From Pyrocephalus nanus (taxonomy: Eukaryota > Chordata > Aves > Passeriformes > Tyrannidae): a stretch of DNA of 64,000 nt. Made by a program: the position numbers and the translations under genes. The notes below the pieces were generated by a model, which worked only from the letters and a program-made list of their open reading frames with translations, did not search any database and was not told where the DNA came from. Below, in pieces: positions 62,931 through 64,000 of this stretch; positions within the stretch are counted from its first letter, which is position 1; every line of letters starts with the position of its first letter. The stretch is taken from positions 5,834,556 through 5,898,555 of the forward strand of contig CM076261.1 in NCBI GenBank assembly GCA_038380795.1, read 5' to 3'.

Positions 62931-64000
62931 AACTCATGCTGACTTTGTTTGGTTTAGAGAGCTATGCTAAGCCGTTGTTGTTAACCAGATGTTTATAAGT
63001 GCTGAAAAGTGGGCCAGGAGTACCTGTATTGTGCTATGTTGAAATTTTTTAAGGGGTCAGAGGGAACTTAACTAAATTGCAGAGGGTTATCTTAGACTCC
63101 TCTGAGAGTTCCAGCTTTTGGGTCATAGAAATACTTTAGGGCTGGGAAATGTGATGGCCCATGGGGAAGATTTCCTGAAATGAAATGAAGAGTCTAGAAG
63201 AGGGGTTGGGGCAAGTGTTCTTTGCAGGTCTTTGTGATGCAGCTCATAGACATGACTGGTGACACATTTTGATGGGGGAGGGCAAGGACTTTCTACCCTT
63301 ACTCATCTTGGACTAACAATGACAAGGTTTTTACTCAGTAATTCTAGCAAATTAAAGTAGACTGTATTGTATTGAAATCTGAGTTCTGAGGAGCCAGGTC
63401 TTTGTGAGATACTTGAGCAGGTGGTTGTCTAAGATGTAGAAGAGATCCCTGTTGTATTTTTGCCTACAGAATCTGTATTACCTTTCAGAAAAGGACTTCG
63501 CTATCAAAATGACTTATAACTGAAAAATGTGAAAACTTGAAGCTCACATTTCAACTTACTTGAATGTCAGTCACCCACCCTTATCCTTCCAACAACACTG
63601 AAATAAGAGACCTCCAGGGTAAAAAAATCAGTTCCGGCTAATCCTTAAAAACAAACCATTTGTCTGTTTGGGAGGTTTGGGAAGGGCTTTGTGGAGCAGG
63701 AGAGTTGATGAATTTAAGAATATCATGAGTAGAAAGAAGACTGCAATATCCAGACTACAATGTGTATGCATTCTGTTTTGCTGTGGCCTTTGTGTCTTTT
63801 TTAGTGTCAGAAATACTTTGTTTGTTGTCTGGAGTACTCTTTGGAATTCTGAACTTCTGCCTTCCTTTAACCTTCAAGTGTAAAATCAAAATGGCAAATA
63901 GTAAACATTGCCTTACTCATGTCTGCATCAGGTTCAGTAACAGAGTCATCCTACTGTACTGTATGAATATAGAATTATTTTTTAAAAATACTATGTAAAT
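62931..64000. other. Downstream of TGIF1, no gene recognised
   Basis: AT-rich sequence up to the window end with no supported exon, repeat or RNA gene. Confidence 0.6.

Overview
The window is vertebrate nuclear DNA, most likely from a bird. Two spliced genes have GT-AG introns and CpG-island promoters. The recognisable interspersed repeats are all CR1-type LINE copies, many showing the 3'-terminal ATTCTATG-like tail common in birds. No bacterial, organellar or viral gene organisation is visible. The species cannot be fixed from sequence alone.

Layout. 1-7.1 kb: intergenic DNA with two small CR1 fragments and a minus-strand 3'UTR-like block (AATAAA followed by an A tract). 7.15-12.75 kb: a non-muscle/smooth-muscle myosin regulatory light chain gene (MYL12B/MYL12A type) with a CpG-island promoter, an untranslated first exon and three coding exons that join exactly into 172 codons plus a stop. 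13.98-14.34 kb: a small GC-rich, CpG-containing island with no recognised gene. 14.3-51.4 kb: about 37 kb with no supportable coding gene. It holds a (TCTCA)n array, five young or moderately old CR1 copies (one nested in another), and one very diverged CR1-family LINE with reverse transcriptase motifs. 51.4-54.1 kb: a large CpG island. 53.5-62.9 kb: TGIF1, a TALE homeodomain repressor, with three coding exons that join exactly into 269 codons plus a stop. 62.9-64 kb: downstream DNA in which I see nothing.

The gene order MYL12 then TGIF1, both on the plus strand, matches the arrangement known on human 18p11.31. The two genes have no functional link beyond synteny: one product regulates myosin II, the other represses TGF-beta and retinoid transcription. 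No recognisable transposon lies inside either gene body; all of those I can name lie between or outside the genes.

I found no new multi-gene system. The most notable observations are: a 78-codon upstream ORF in strong Kozak context that overlaps the myosin light chain start codon out of frame; a CR1 nested in another CR1 with a 5-bp target duplication; an exact 24-nt inverted repeat pairing the inside of one CR1 with non-repeat DNA about 0.7 kb away; and a palindrome-rich block in TGIF1 intron 1 carrying inverted TGIF-type TGTCA sites beside a DR1-like nuclear receptor site.
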